Shown here one piece after another: positions 10,838 to 21,593 of a DNA stretch of 64,000 nt. The DNA is from Selaginella tamariscina (Eukaryota > Streptophyta > Lycopodiopsida > Selaginellales > Selaginellaceae): contig PUQB01000379.1 of assembly GCA_003024785.1 (NCBI GenBank), forward strand, positions 157,695-221,694, read 5' to 3'. A model generated the notes under the pieces. It was not told the DNA's origin, made no database searches, and was given only the letters and a program-made list of their open reading frames with translations. The translations under genes were made by a program, and so were the position numbers. How positions within the stretch are numbered: the first letter of the stretch is position 1; each line of letters opens with the position of its first letter.

Positions 10838-12974
10838 CTAGCAACAAATTGGGCCTAGTGTCTGCAGCTTCTTCCACAAACACAACATGTCTTTGGGCTT
10901 TTGATAGTGTGCGATGACGTAGCCAGGCGCGCACTCTAGGTTCAAGAACTTGTCGTGGTTCACGTACTCCACTCGCCTGCCCTTGCTTGCATACTCGCTT
11001 ATCCATATTCCCATCGCTACGTCCTCAAGCTTGAACAGCTGCAACGGTGCATGCGTGTCTATATATATGCATTCAATATTGTCACGTAGGAGACGTACCT
11101 TGAGCCGAGACCTTTCATATGACTCCACGACATGCTTGCCAATCTCTCTAGAGATCAAGTAGCCAGGGCCATGTGCCCATGGTGGGTAATAAGGATGAGA
11201 CCACTCCTGAAAGTGACAAATAAATACACACACGCGTCCTCAAAAAATAGTTGCATTACATGATCTACCTCTTCTGTGATGTACCATTTGCTGTTCTTGT
11301 CTCGGTTGGGCCGAGCACTGTACTCGATGAGTCCAAGGAGAAGGGCTGTCTTTGGATTAACATCCTTGACCAACGCAAGGACTTCATCAACCCTCACAAA
11401 CGTGTCATCGTCCGCCTTCATCAGAAACTTGGATTTAGCCACTTTAATCTGCACTCAAATCATGAACTTAAACGTTCGATAGTGTGTGATATAACTATAT
11501 TATTTACACCATAAATGCAGATGGCTAGAGCCTTGAGTGTTATCAACTCGTAATGCTCAACGAACGGCAACAACTGCATATCCTTGTAAGCCATTGCTTC
11601 AGCCCAAAGCTCGGAATTCACTCTTGCAAGCTTATCCTGGAGGAGTTGCAATTGATTACTCTATTGTGAATAATGAATACTTTGCTTGTTTACCAGCCCC
11701 ACAAAGAATCGGACAGTAACTCTTCCAGATCTCACGGCCTGATATTGCATCCACGACCTGCGTATTGCCATTCTTCTGTCAAAGTTGTTAGCAGTCGAAA
11801 ACACTCCAATAAGTAGAGTCAGCTTTGTAGACAGGGGTGGAGCTTCGAGGTACTCGGGATGAGACATCTGCTTGGCACTCTCAGCAACTGGAAGACCAGT
11901 CGCCATGAGAGAATACACCTTTACGTTACCTACTATCTCTACAGCATTCACCAACCATGGCTCATGCCCCTGCATTCATTGATAGACAAACATCACACAA
12001 ACACACACACACACACACACACCCTTTCCGTATTCGTACGAGGTAGAATGCTTTCCATCAACTGACATGTGAAATCCGTGCCATCCAAGCCTGAGTGTGG
12101 CAGCAAATGGTAAACCAAATTTAAATGGAAAACCCATGCTCATGTTTTCTGATTTTGCTCAGAATGTTGAGTCTTCTGGAAGCAAGCGTTCAGTCCATCC
12201 ACTACTTGCACACATAACCAGCTTAATCCTTGCTCATTTTAGTAAGTACTGAAAATTTACCTTTGGCAGTTCTTGTAACAGCAGAAGGACATTTCTCTTC
12301 GGAGCTGGAGGAACCCGTGCTTTGGATGACTGATGACTCACGGAGTCGCACATGGTAGTCCAGGATGGTAATGGAGTGGGAAGCACTACTAGCATTGAGA
12401 TATAACAGCCGTATTCCGAAAGAGCCGTGAGGAACAGCAATCAAAGTGACAGAGGAATCTAGAATGAGACCGCATGGAATTCAACGGCAGCGTTTCTCGA
12501 CTTGGCCCCGTCACTGTTATTCCACTGGACTGAGTAACTGCATTCCTCGCCAAGGAAAGGATCATCCTCCTGGTCAGAAATGATCTTCACCAAGGATTTC
12601 CAAGACGTCACAGCCTCGAGAATTGCCTGCCTTGTAGATTCCCATAACAGATCTGAGCTCACTGCAAGCCGCTTTAGCTGGTTCCACACGGCTACAGCAT
12701 GTAGCTGATTGGGCAATAGCTTGCTGTTACTGATATTAAAGAGACTACCAAGCTGTGAGTCATTCAGCCCACCCGCAAGGGATGGTGGATTTGTTCTTTG
12801 TGCTGCATTCTGATCTGGATTGAACACAGCATCTACATATTCATTGAAGGCTTGAATTTCGGCTGCATCCAATGTGTTGCTGGTAGAATTATTGTGTGGA
12901 GTGAAGCAAAGCTTGATGAAAACCACCGAGAAACTGAACACCAGTAAGCCCAGTCCAGCTGCCTCCTTTCTCAT
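10838..12974 (-). CDS. GT31 galactosyltransferase with galectin domain (hydroxyproline O-galactosyltransferase-like)
   Basis: Seven exons: 12261-12974, 12021-12148, 11694-11969, 11508-11636, 11269-11448, 11099-11206 and 10838-11038, encoding about 578 aa. The N-terminus is a type II signal anchor (GLGLLVFSFSVVFIKLCF), as for a Golgi enzyme. A galectin-type lectin domain follows (VPHGSFGIRLL to VDGKHSTSYEYGK), then the GT31 domain (LTLLIGVFSTANNF, RRSWMQYQ), the metal-binding MKADDDTFVRVDEV and HGPGYLIS. This order matches plant GALTs that put the first galactose on arabinogalactan-protein hydroxyproline; substrate is inferred. One base is missing at about 12478-12482: exon 1 ends in a premature stop, while IPCGLILDSSVT continues in the next frame. 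Exon phases agree only if one base is restored, so this is a sequence error or a recent frameshift. Confidence 0.85.
12000..12021 (-). repeat. (CA)n microsatellite at a GALT splice donor
   Basis: A CA/GT dinucleotide run begins directly at the donor of GALT intron 2, so any of several GT steps could serve as donor. Only the one after GGT keeps phase. Confidence 0.8.
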
Positions 12975-13099
12975 TCCCTCTACTACCGCTGGGACCTAAC
13001 CAGCTCCGTTTAACTAAACATTATTCCGTGCTTATGGCATAACAATGCAACTTACAGCCAGGATATCATTCAGGAAGCTGAATGGTGATCTTAAGAGTG

Positions 13100-14890
13100 G
13101 TCATGCCCCAGTATACGGTCAGCAACAAAGGAGTGTCACCAATGCAAGACTGTTAGCCTGCATTCCCGCTTCATCGATCGACCGGTTGGTGTCCTCAAGG
13201 AGGCCAACGCGTCCGAGCACATGTACCAGATACGTGCAATAATCCCTTGTTGATGTGCACATCCCGTGATCAAGAGCCATAGAGGTGAATCTGCCTACAA
13301 TAGCTGTGTGAGCATATCATTGAACGAATTCAAAATTGACACTTCATCTGTAGCTATACCAGCATCAGCATCTCCCGAAACAAGTCAACGCATCATTGTC
13401 TGGTAAAAGTACGAGATACCTTGTGGGTAACGTCTGGCATTATCTTCAGCAGCAGCCGCACTCTATGACCATGTCCGTGTTGGGTGTACGCTGAAACCAT
13501 TGTAGCCCAGGAGAATGTGTTTCTCTCTGGCATTCTGGTAAAAGTCTCATGTGCTCTGTCCATGAGTAGCCAGCAACCATGATATTCCATGAAACAATGT
13601 CATGCTATCAAACAAGTCTTGCGCCTCGTTCAGACGTCCGGTTCGAGCATATGTCCACATCATGGCGCTCCAAGTCACATGGTCCCGCTCCGGCATGTGA
13701 TCGAACGTCTCCTTGGCTCTGTCGGGACCGTGAACCACGAGCACCGTATTCCATGTGGATAGATCCCACTCAGGCATCACAGATGACAAGGCAATAGCGG
13801 CAGGTGATTGTCCAGTGTCCACGACGAGCGTGACTTGCCAGCAACGTTAAAGGAGACGACATTTCTATAAGGCATGAGGTTGAACAACTCCAAAGCGATG
13901 TCCAAGTTATTCACGTAGCATGCGAGGATGGTATTCCATGAAAAGATGTCTCTGATGGAAATATCATTGGCTTGATTGATGCGGTCATGAATTCTGTAAA
14001 CAACCATCATTGAATTCCATGAGACAAGGCTGCGCTTCGGCATCACTTGAAAGAGGCACTCGGTGTTCCATCCCACTATATCGCGTCCGGGCATAGCATC
14101 AAAAAGTCTGCTTCACACGCTCCATGTCGCCCGATCGGGCGTGCATGCGGATCAATATGGTCCAAGAGACAACAATCTGGTAGAACAGTAGATCAAATGC
14201 TTGCTAAGTGCTGCTGCACTCGCTGTAAACCTGCATTATGATTGTCCAGGCGACGATGTCTCGAAACGGAGTGAGTTCATCAAACATTTCTTGAGCTTGT
14301 TCGAAGTGTCTGTGAGGGTGTAGGATTTCATCATGTTATTCCAGGAAGGAATGCTCCATCCCGGTTGCGAGTTGAAAAGGAGCTTAGCTTCAGAAAGATT
14401 CCCGTCCGCAGCAACCATAGTGTTCCAGGACACAATGTCCCATTCCCGCATGCTTTCAAATACGTGTCTTGCTCCTTTATGAGCCGCCTGTCTACGTATG
14501 CCTCGTTGATGACAACAGATTCCACGCAGGCAATACAGTCGTAAAGTTCTTGCATGATGATATATCCATTCTGGGCATATGCCCAGAGCATTGTCGCCCC
14601 TCGCCATGTCGCGTTCAACCATGTTTTCGAAAAACTGCCGGGCCTGGTACATATATTCGTTTCCACCTCTCTCATATGCACACAACATGGCGTTCCAAGG
14701 TTAGGAGATGTAATCTCCTTGAACGCAGCATACGCATCTGCAATTCTTCCGACATCTGGATGAGCCGGTAACTGCGATCCTCGCTGCGGAGAATGTGATC
14801 ATGGATATGTGCCAGTGGATAGGTCGTTTGGCCGAAGACAAACGGGTTCGGGGAAGGGCCCGGGTAGCTCGGAGTCCGACGTCCGCCCAT
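13100..14890 (-). pseudogene. PPR protein pseudogene
   Basis: Degenerate pentatricopeptide repeats run the length of this segment in all three minus frames. Examples are HIHDHILRSEDRS near the N-terminal side (about 14800), DIVSWNTMVAADGNLSEAKLLF, RSLVSWNSMMVVYR, DIFSWNTILACYV, DHVTWSAMMWTYARTGRLNEAQDLF and RNTFSWATMVSAYTQHGH. An E-domain-like tail (TYLVHVLGRVGLLEDTN) lies at 13150-13240. Order is collinear with a PLS-class organelle RNA-processing protein, but frameshifts and stops break it throughout. No RNA-editing DYW domain is seen. The 125 bp before the GALT start (12975-13099) hold only its promoter. Confidence 0.75.
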
Positions 14891-15038
14891 GTTGCACCGG
14901 TGTACTTACGGGGGGTGGATACCATCCAGGAGTTGGGTAGTTCGGCCGTGGGGGAATACAAGAACACCTGCAGGAATAGCGAGGCTTTATACATTTTAAT
15001 GAATGTCAAACTTGTGGATTATACAAGATGTTGTTTTG

Positions 15039-16937
15039 TTAATTCTTTACAGCTGCATTGGGAGTCAATGAATGGAACAAGTCAGCCAGCATAGTCTCCA
15101 CGTTATGAGCCGACAATCTTGCAGGAGAGGGGTCAATGAGCGGTGCATAGCTCTGAAGGTAGCTCCTGTAAGCTGGGATGACATCGTGTACAATAGCGGA
15201 TCTCGTGGCGTCGCATAGCTCAGCGTCAGGGATGACACAGCCACGGTGCCTACGGCAAGTCTCCTCAAGCACAGTAGCAAAGTTGTCCAGCCTTTGTTTT
15301 ACAAGCTGACGGGATGCATCAGCAGCTGAGAGTCCCAAGAAGAGTCCCTGTTGCCGACTGACCTGTACAAGCACATTTCCCCACACTTGCTTTTGGTAGC
15401 TCAAGCCATGCTGCTGCACACTTATGCGCCTCTCACGCAACCACGGATCGCCGTTTACCAGCAGCTGCTGCATACTTCTCATCCGCTTAAATACAAAATA
15501 AGCATTGTTCATGAGGAAGATCCGCTGCTGCACCGGCTCTTTGTACTGTTTGCTCTTTGCATCAAGTGCCGTCTCCAAGCTGCTCATAATCTCCTTGAAC
15601 GAGCTTTCCAGCAGGTTTTTGCTGGATACTTTCTGGCTTCTCCAGCTTGCCTCAATCCGCAGCACCTGCTCCATGATGGGGCTATAAAACTCAGACATGA
15701 TATGCTTGAGGTATTCAACAACATAGCTGCTCAGTTTGTCCACCCCTGCATCCTGGGGCGGGCTGTGATTTGGGTTTGCAATCATGTACTTGAAGTTTGA
15801 GAAACTCTTAGCTGCACCGTCCACCACCAGCTTGTGGAGCTCCCTAGTACGGATCCGGATACGGGAGCAGCACGGACCCTGTCCCCTGAACAAAAGCTCG
15901 GATACCAGGCTGCTAACATTCTGGAGACTCTCAAACATGTCCAGCAGATTGAAGAGCTTATCTACTGACTTACAACTGGCAACTTGACCCTCTCCGAAGT
16001 CAAGGAGGGAGCTCATCCCTGGCATTCCCACCCTTGCAACACATTCGGTCAACAACTCCTCCTCCATGACTTCCCCAAACACCTTGCAACACAGGTTCAT
16101 CTCCCCCATGTACAAAACTTCTACCAATACCTGAAAGGTGGCACTCCATTCCTCCACACTGTTGAATAAATGTTGCAAGTTGTTGATTGTTTCGATACGC
16201 TGTTCTTCGTACATTTGTATGCATTTCTCCAACACTGGAGGGGAGATGGCAGCTACGCCCTTGGCTATCATTTGCAGCTTCTGCACGGTAGAGACCCTCA
16301 CAGGCATGTACTCATGCTCCTTCCCCTTTTTCTTCTTCTTCTTCCTAGCCCTCTTACGTTGCTGCTCCTCATGCTCCTTGGTGAGCTTGGCCATTTCAAT
16401 TGGACAGGCATTATCCTGGAGTAGCCTCCCAAATTCCATTTGCAACTTGTCCAATGCCACATCCATGATCTGAGCACCCACTGCCAGATCATCGCCCAAG
16501 TTCTCATTCTTCTTATCAAATGTTGTTTTCGTTGCAGCAGCATAAGAGTGAAATGCCCGGTGAAGACATTGCAGAGTCCCTGGGCAATTGGTGCGGAGAT
16601 ATGTGAGGGTCTCATCCAGGGTCTGAACTGCGACCAAGTAGCTGCCGATGTCCTGGTGCGGGTCCCCGAGCAGGATTTTGTCCTTGAGCTGCTTCAATTG
16701 TTCAAATCTCTTCAGAACACAAGCTGCTGACTTAAGAGCTACATCTTTCTGAAAATCTGCCTTGTCTACTTGCTCTGAAGCCCTAGGGGCAAACCTGGCT
16801 CGCAACGTAGGCAGCCTATTCCCAATTTTCTCCAGCCCAATGTGGACCTCTTCTAGCCCAGAAGCCACATTTGCGGCCTTAGACATGGATTGCCTCAGCA
16901 ATTGCACTAGCTCTTCTTGCTGATCCGTCTTTCCCAT
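15039..16937 (-). CDS. EXO70: Exocyst complex subunit EXO70 family protein
   Basis: An uninterrupted frame of 632 aa from ATG 16937 to TAA 15039, normal for plant EXO70. EXO70 binds membrane phosphoinositides and tethers secretory vesicles to the plasma membrane within the octameric exocyst. The N-terminal third is helical and charged. A lysine run (KRARKKKKKKGKEHEY, about 200-215) sits in the linker. The conserved C-terminal part includes ELHKLVVDGAAKSFSNF, the IFLMNNAYFVFKRM segment (family form LFLMNN-HYIV), a DPWLRERR segment and VIPAYRSYLQSY near the end, followed by the usual terminal helix (NVETMLADLF). The frame extends to 16955 with a splice-acceptor-like sequence, so a 5' UTR exon is possible; the ATG at 16937 is the first in frame. 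It lies downstream of FATA on the same strand with 347 bp between. The family copy (A-H) is not decided here. Confidence 0.9.
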   Translation of the reverse strand: MGKTDQQEELVQLLRQSMSKAANVASGLEEVHIGLEKIGNRLPTLRARFAPRASEQVDKADFQKDVALKSAACVLKRFEQLKQLKDKILLGDPHQDIGSYLVAVQTLDETLTYLRTNCPGTLQCLHRAFHSYAAATKTTFDKKNENLGDDLAVGAQIMDVALDKLQMEFGRLLQDNACPIEMAKLTKEHEEQQRKRARKKKKKKGKEHEYMPVRVSTVQKLQMIAKGVAAISPPVLEKCIQMYEEQRIETINNLQHLFNSVEEWSATFQVLVEVLYMGEMNLCCKVFGEVMEEELLTECVARVGMPGMSSLLDFGEGQVASCKSVDKLFNLLDMFESLQNVSSLVSELLFRGQGPCCSRIRIRTRELHKLVVDGAAKSFSNFKYMIANPNHSPPQDAGVDKLSSYVVEYLKHIMSEFYSPIMEQVLRIEASWRSQKVSSKNLLESSFKEIMSSLETALDAKSKQYKEPVQQRIFLMNNAYFVFKRMRSMQQLLVNGDPWLRERRISVQQHGLSYQKQVWGNVLVQVSRQQGLFLGLSAADASRQLVKQRLDNFATVLEETCRRHRGCVIPDAELCDATRSAIVHDVIPAYRSYLQSYAPLIDPSPARLSAHNVETMLADLFHSLTPNAAVKN

Positions 16938-17284
16938 CTCCAAGCAAGCCTGCAATTGTTGAATTGAAGCTAAAGCACATTGGCATTTGCCATTAACTAC
17001 CTAGTAGTGAATCTCACCTTGGGAAGCACCTAGTGGAGGCACCTTGGCTTGTTGCTTTTTCTAACTTTAGTGCTTCTCCTACCACCAACATCACCAACAA
17101 ACTTGGAAACGAAATGTGAACAGCTTTGAAAGTTCAAAGTCAACTAACCCACACGCACTCTCTGCCAGCCTTGCAATGCAAAAATTTTGGTGCGCTCTTG
17201 ATTATTTCTTTTTTTCCTATTCTTTAGAAGTGAGAATGAGTAACAAAAAAAAGACATCTCTCTCCGTTATTATCTCCCAGATGC
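16938..17284 (-). promoter_or_regulatory. EXO70 promoter region / FATA 3' flank
   Basis: 347 bp between the FATA stop and the EXO70 start. No distinct TATA box was picked out. It carries T-rich runs on the plus strand (16990-17240). Confidence 0.4.
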
Positions 17285-18620
17285 CTACGACTCAATCTTC
17301 ACCCAGTGTGTCCAACCTCTGTTGATCTCCTTGTTGGTACCCTCTAGCATCAAAATATGCATATATTGCTCTTCATCTCCTTGTTCCACACAGACCGGGG
17401 CTGCCATGGACTCCACACTATCATCGTGACTGCATTCTCTCCTGAACTCCAAAATCACGGATCGCAACTCGTGACTCTTCTCCAACGAGGCGGGAAGGCT
17501 CTGCATGCAAGACACCGCTTTATGACACACAAGATTGATATCAAAACTTACCTCCAACATCCAGCCTATGTATGCCACGTTATTCACGTGTTGATTCATA
17601 TCCAAATCTGCCCTCCTCGGCTACACAAGCGAAACACACGTCAGCGTGTATGCCTGATATAGAGTTTCATACCTTCAGATTGGTGATATGATATAGTGGG
17701 GTCTCTAGACGTGCCAAGTGTTGCTTCTGGTAGGTGAGGTGATCTTCTGGAAAAGCGAATCTGGTAGACAACTCTTTATGTAAGATACTCTTGGAAAAGG
17801 GACACTACACTCAAACCTTGCAGGTTCCAATGCGTATTGAAGATACTCTGTTCTGACCTCTTCATTTACTCTAGCAACCCGCCTAGTCTCTTGATTCATC
17901 ACACCCAAGTGCTGCCAATTGCATTGTCATTATTATCTAAACTAGAACATACACCGTACCTGGTTGCCCGACCAATTATAGCACCCGTATTGGCATTTCT
18001 GACTACCCAATCTCGTCTCGTGCCACTTTTGCCTCCTGAAACCATGTCTGTAGCTCCACGGCATCTCCCCTAAAGAAAAAAAAAACGTCGAATCACAGAC
18101 ACACACACACCAGCCACGTACCAGAAGGAATAACTCTAGCATTTCAATGTGCATGCGTATTGTCACCCAGATGAGATGATGCTTTCTCATGGACAAAGTG
18201 GTGGCAAAACCATCAGTGGAAAACCCTAACGTACGGACTTGGTTACAAGCCACTTCCTGGGAGAAACTAAAATGGTTCTAGATGAATGACAAAGTAACAG
18301 AGTTTGCACACCTGGAGAAGATTGGCAATGGCCTGAATTGACGCCCTCCTGTTGATGCCAACCTCGTAACAACGTATTGTGAAGACCTCACTGTAGAGAA
18401 TTCCATTGGCATTCTCTTTGTTGCTGAGGAGAAGCGCAACCCCGTTTTGCGACTGAGACTGGGTCTGCGACTGCGACTGGAGCGTGGAATTGAGAGCGCA
18501 TGCAACACCAGGATCGCGATGCCGCATTCTGCATAGCGAGCTCCTTGGAGCAGCAGATGAGATCAAGTCCTTGACCTGCCCAGCAACATTTGCAGCGGCA
18601 GCAATCTGGCAATCCGCCAT
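17285..18620 (-). CDS. FATA: Acyl-ACP thioesterase, FATA type
   Basis: Seven exons: 18312-18620, 18111-18256, 17960-18069, 17817-17911, 17673-17760, 17552-17620 and 17285-17500, giving about 344 aa. FATA hydrolyses oleoyl-ACP in the plastid and releases fatty acids for export. The first about 75 residues are Ser/Gln-rich and transit-peptide-like. Family signatures follow: YSEVFTIRCYEVG, then GFSTDGFATTLSMRKHHLIW (FATA-specific), GTRRDWVVRN, the catalytic DMNQHVNNVAYIGW (Asp, Asn, His), FRRECSHDD (Glu) and KEINRGWTHW near the end. Two single bases appear to be missing, after TWFQ in exon 3 (about 18035) and before MNQETRR in exon 4 (about 17898). Restoring them makes every exon phase fit. Either base errors or a gene in early decay; all catalytic residues are present. 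Confidence 0.88.
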
Positions 18621-18982
18621 GAGTGCCCGATCGAGCTTCTTGCTGCCGTATCCTCAGGTGCTAGGGAATAATAGGGAGGGCCTTTTCACCTCCGCCGCAC
18701 ACGTGTTCGAAATTTTCACAGACAGCGCAATAGCCCTAAAAACAGAGACCGTACGTACGTACGTTGAAGACCGGATTATAGGATAATTATTTTGGGATTA
18801 GGGCTTTTGGCAGTGGATTCATCGCGCTCATGTCGATCGAAGGTTTGTGTGCAAAATTGAGCAGCGAATACAACCGCTGAGTCTTGTCTTTTTGTGCATG
18901 ATTCGTCTGGCGTCTGTCCTTGTTTGCGATTGGGATATATGGCATCATCAGTGTGAGTCTTCTTTTGTTATTTACAGGTACT
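18621..18982. promoter_or_regulatory. Divergent FATA/VPS55 promoter
   Basis: 362 bp between two head-to-head start codons. It contains a CACGTG G-box (about 18700), a GTACGTACGTACGT run (18751-18764), and an acceptor-like ttacag just before the VPS55 ATG. VPS55 may therefore have a 5' UTR intron. Confidence 0.5.
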
Positions 18983-19549
18983 ATGGACTGGTCAGCTTAC
19001 AATGGTTGCTTGCACCCCTGCAGACTTGCTGGATTGGCTTTCATGTTTGCTACCGGAGTCCTGCTACAGTTTCTGGTAAGATTAACCCAATCTTTCTTGC
19101 GTTTTCAATTTTCCCTTTTACAGGCTTGCATATTGTACAGCAATTGGTGGCCTTTGCTCACAGGTACCTCCTTTTATTTTGACTTGCGTTTCGGATGATA
19201 TTTTCTCCAACCTGCTGCAGCAATCATGTACGTAATGGTTCCAATGCCTTGCTTGTTCTTTGGAGGGGGTTCTTCGTCAGATTTCTTACTCATGGGGGAC
19301 GAGGGTGGAGAGTAAGTGTGCAATTTTTTCATGTAGACATGTGTATTTACGTTGTTGTGCAGCTGGGTAGATACAGCCAAGTTTTTAACGGGGTTCTCTA
19401 CGGTGGGTAGCATTGCGATTCCGGCCATTCTACGACACGCAATGCTCATAGAAGTGGGTGCAATGCTACTGGCTTATGCATCTTTCTTCGTTCTATCAGC
19501 CACCATACTCTTGTTTCAATACGTGAACCGGGAGAATGATTTTTATTAA
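18983..19549 (+). CDS. VPS55: Vacuolar protein sorting 55 homologue (LEPROT/Vps55 family)
   Basis: Four exons (18983-19075, 19124-19163, 19221-19311, 19363-19549) with introns of 48-57 bp and fitting phases, encoding 136 aa; family members are about 130-140 aa. Four hydrophobic segments are visible: LAGLAFMFATGVLLQFL, then a second across the WWPLL/YVMVPMPCLFF region, KFLTGFSTVGSIAIPAIL, and LAYASFFVLSATILLF. The NWWPLL, VPMPCLFFGG and WVDTAKFLTG blocks are diagnostic. Vps55 forms a complex with Vps68 on endosomes and aids late endosome-to-vacuole traffic; LEPROT is the animal homologue. The gene looks intact. It faces FATA head-to-head and converges tail-to-tail with RPA32. Confidence 0.92.
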
Positions 19550-19955
19550 CTCAGGCTAAAAGGTATTACATAACGCATTTGTTTGTAACGATCGTCTTTG
19601 TGGAGTAAATATATTCACTACGAAATTCTACTATTAATAACCCCACACACACACAAACGGAAGTCAATACCGAGATCGTTACGCGCGCACACACCAATTC
19701 TATGGTATATTATGACAGACCCCCGTGGAAGACGTTTTAATGTAGAAGCAGCGGGATAATTCTTGTTAGCCGCTATGTTCAGATACAGGCCGAGTTTCTA
19801 ACGGGTTCTCTTTGTGCACGTGTTGAACCAAGAAAAATTTTAACTCAGCAAAATATAAATAGATTCCTGACATATTCCAAAGAATCTTACTAACGGATAA
19901 TTTCAAAATAAATATAAAATAGTCCATTTAATGAGCTTTTCTCACATATCAATCA
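19550..19955. other. Convergent intergenic region
   Basis: 3' flanks of VPS55 (+) and RPA32 (-). AT-rich, with short CA repeats near 19640 and 19690. No gene recognised. Confidence 0.6.
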
Positions 19956-21334
19956 CTATGCATTCGTAGATTTGTAATGATCGTCATCTATAGTGGAGTA
20001 GATATACCCTTCATTCACTAAGAAATCCACAGCCTCCCTGTAATGAATCCTTAATAAGTAATCTAGCTATACATAAAGAAGAGTGGCTCAGTACCTGACT
20101 TGGTTCCTAGAGTAACCGCTTTTCCTGACCACCTCATCAAAGTGGAGCCCCTGCTCAATGCGCCTGCCAAACTCAGATAGATTACTTTCAGTTTTCATTC
20201 TAGAAACTAATAAATGACTCACACGGTAGCCGGCTCTTCGAAAACCGAATGGACCCGACGCTGGCAGTCATCCATGCCATTGTTTTGTACCGGAGGCGGA
20301 GCAACGTACTGCAGCAGCATATGTTAATAGTAGAAAGTAGGAAGACAAAAGTTGTAGGCAAACCTGGCTGTAAGGGTTGGGTTTGTTTCCATAACCAACA
20401 GCAGCAGCTTGATTACCGGTACCAGCTCCAGCCCCACCAGTCCCCTGCACAAACCGGTGATAACCCAACTTATGTAAGATATTGGACACACACCTGGTGT
20501 TTTGTGTTTTGAAGATGAACAGCGATGCACTCCAGGAAGTGGAATGGAATCTCGTTGAAGTCAGTGACAGGCCTGAGAAGAAAGTAGCTAGCTAGTCGGC
20601 ACACACAAAACGTATACATGCATATCTATGAATATATCTACATCATACTATTTGTGTGAGGAATGTATATAGGTCGTGCACATGCCTCACGGAAAATGCC
20701 ACTATGGTTTTCTTGTTCTGGAATGTCCTTAGATGCCCATGAACACGGACATATTCTCCGTGCCTGCACCATACAACTCAGATTAAAGTCAGGAGAAACG
20801 AATCTACTTACTGCATGTTGTGCAGTTGCAGGGCTTCGGGGGCATCCGGCGACTCAATCCTGTACAAATAAGAGAAATACATTGGCGTGAGAAAATACTA
20901 GGCAACAAATTTACCATCTCTTCACTTCGACTCTGCCCGTCCCATCGTCCAGTATGAAAGAAATGTCCGTCATTCTCTCCTCTTTGTTGGAAAGCATCCC
21001 CACTAGTGTGACCTGGAAATCCAAGACATCAAACAACATACGCCACACACGCATATGAATACCCACATTGCTAATATCCTGGCCATCGACGACCAGGGTA
21101 TCATCTCCGGAAGTTTGAATAGCCCGATTCATCTGCTTCACGGTAAGTGGGAAGAGGCCGCTGCTTGGCATTCCAGATTTCTGAATCAAGAAACAGAAGT
21201 GTGATCGCCAGGGTAGAGGACAGATAGAAACTTACCCTTGAAAAAGCATCTGCAGCAGTAAGTGTAGCGGGCTGCGAGGGCATGAAGCCCCCGCCGCTGA
21301 AATCCGCAACAGCATCCGCTCCTCCGGTGTACAT
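19956..21334 (-). CDS. RPA2: Replication protein A 32-kDa subunit
   Basis: Ten exons: 21236-21334, 21067-21180, 20915-21012, 20812-20859, 20686-20763, 20494-20572, 20364-20444, 20225-20308, 20095-20171 and 19956-20037. All phases fit and the product is 279 aa, normal for plant RPA32. RPA binds single-stranded DNA in replication and repair. The N-terminus is Gly/Ser-rich ([12 protein letters not shown]), usually a phosphorylation region. The OB fold includes [33 protein letters not shown] and [12 protein letters not shown]. The C-terminal winged helix contains [14 protein letters not shown] and ends [16 protein letters not shown]. The intron after exon 5 has a GC donor (GC-AG). No lesion was found. 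The 5' leader carries a telo-box and the promoter an E2F site. Confidence 0.95.
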
Positions 21335-21593
21335 GATAAACCCTAGACTACTTCCACTATAGGGTTCCTCTGCTTTGGCGCGCATTTCGCCACGTGTTCG
21401 CTAAACGCTCGCGCGCATTTAGGCCACGTGTTTTCACATGGAAGATGTTTGACTTTGGCGAAGGCGACAGTTCATCTTCTAAATCTCGTCTTTACGTGCA
21501 AAGTCAGAACTGCAATGGTGATTTTTAGAGAACTAGTTATTCATGTGAGCTGACCCGTTTGTTTTTGTATACAATTGCAATTTGTGTGCTAAG
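21335..21593. promoter_or_regulatory. Bidirectional RPA32/PHO1 promoter
   Basis: 259 bp between head-to-head ATGs. It contains a telo-box (AAACCCTA, about 21338-21345) in the RPA32 leader, a perfect E2F site TTTGGCGC (21374-21381), and two G-boxes in identical context gccacgtgtt (21391-21396 and 21425-21430). A second TTTGGCGA lies near 21454. E2F plus telo-box is typical of plant replication genes. Confidence 0.65.

Noticed and set aside
15351..15800. 149-codon + strand frame inside EXO70
   Set aside because: Antisense to a clean 632-aa EXO70 frame; no domain recognised.
18096..18122. Alternative FATA exon 2 donor at 18121 that avoids a frameshift
   Set aside because: It would replace the conserved WGDAVELQTWFQ region by an unrelated sequence; the donor at 18110 with one missing base fits the family.
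18312..18620. FATB rather than FATA
   Set aside because: The GFSTDGFATT..MRK block and the INRGWTHW end are FATA-type; no FATB hydrophobic N-terminal segment.
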